NCBI RefSeq assembly: GCF_965638725.1 | Contig: NC_134953.1 | Span: 42,740,454-42,804,453 of the forward strand | Direction: 5' to 3' | Length of the DNA stretch: 64,000 nucleotides | Source: Aptenodytes patagonicus | Lineage: Eukaryota > Chordata > Aves > Sphenisciformes > Spheniscidae | Notes under the pieces: model-generated | The model's database searches: none | What the model saw: only the letters and a program-made list of their open reading frames with translations | What the model was told of the DNA's origin: nothing | Program-made: the position numbers and the translations under genes | Part shown: positions 63,641 to 64,000 of the stretch, one piece after another | Layout of the letters: every line of letters begins with the position of its first letter | How positions within the stretch are numbered: position 1 is the first letter of the stretch

Positions 63641-64000
63641 TTGGATCTGAGGCATCTGGTCATTCATGCTTTGCTCAGTGATCTCAAGGATGTCTGTTAA
63701 ACTGCAGCTTCCTGGTCCAGTGTATCTCCAATTCTAGCATTGACAGCACAGACCGAAGTCTTTCTTCTCTCTCTGGAAAAAACAAGCAAGTAAGCAAATC
63801 TGAACATCATTACCATTCACTTAATATTATGGTGTAAAAGGAATCACAATTCCTGAAGAGAAGTAACAAACCCAGGAAATAAATAGGTCCTGGAAGCAAC
63901 CCTGGAAGAACAGTCCCTAGGGGGTACTAATGGGACAGACTGAGGACACCTCCATAAGATAAGTCCTTAAACAGTGGAGGTGCTCAAAGGTGTTTCTGTA
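63641..64000. other. Right edge, no recognised feature
   Basis: Upstream side of the GTPase pseudogene. I see no promoter motif, exon or repeat that I can support. Confidence 0.4.

Overview
This window is nuclear DNA from a bird, most likely a neoavian rather than a chicken-like species. It carries many CR1 LINE fragments with avian-type 3' ends and several solo LTRs of a kind I associate with Neoaves. It also holds three multi-exon vertebrate genes in the order known from human 10q24 (ERLIN1 - CHUK - CWF19L1). All three lie on the minus strand, so each reads from high to low coordinate.

1-7,050: the 5' part of ERLIN1 (ER lipid-raft SPFH protein). The first three coding exons are present and the gene runs off the left edge inside an intron. 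Its GC-rich promoter (about 6,590-7,170) starts almost where the CHUK transcript ends. 7,190-39,362: complete CHUK (IKK-alpha). Twenty-one coding exons were read splice site by splice site and sum to 763 codons plus stop, with kinase, ubiquitin-like, helical scaffold and NEMO-binding parts intact. 39,400-53,998: complete CWF19L1, 14 coding exons, 537 codons plus stop. The two genes are packed head to tail: the CWF19L1 poly(A) signal lies about 40 bases before the CHUK start codon, so its 3' UTR and the CHUK promoter share the same 120 bases.

54,000-61,800: beyond the CWF19L1 promoter is a repeat-rich stretch with no convincing complete gene. It holds a decayed CR1, a truncated LTR, a long CA-rich then TG-rich tract, two solo LTRs with perfect 5-base target duplications, and a third diverged LTR in the opposite orientation. 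The BLOC1S2/PKD2L1 genes expected from human order were not seen. 61,865-63,640: a broken minus-strand relative of the interferon-inducible very large GTPases (GVIN/VLIG, URGCP family), with several frameshifts, stops and a damaged P-loop.

The most interesting unexplained signal is inside CHUK but on the opposite strand. Two plus-strand blocks (8,823-8,967 and 10,800-11,060) each have a good acceptor and donor, join in compatible reading phase, and encode protein-like sequence I do not recognise; the second carries a one-base frameshift. They look like surviving exons of a nested or duplicated gene. A similar single exon-like block lies at 60,975-61,075.

The ERLIN1, CHUK and CWF19L1 products are not a pathway unit. 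Their linkage is old synteny; what stands out here is how closely their ends are packed.
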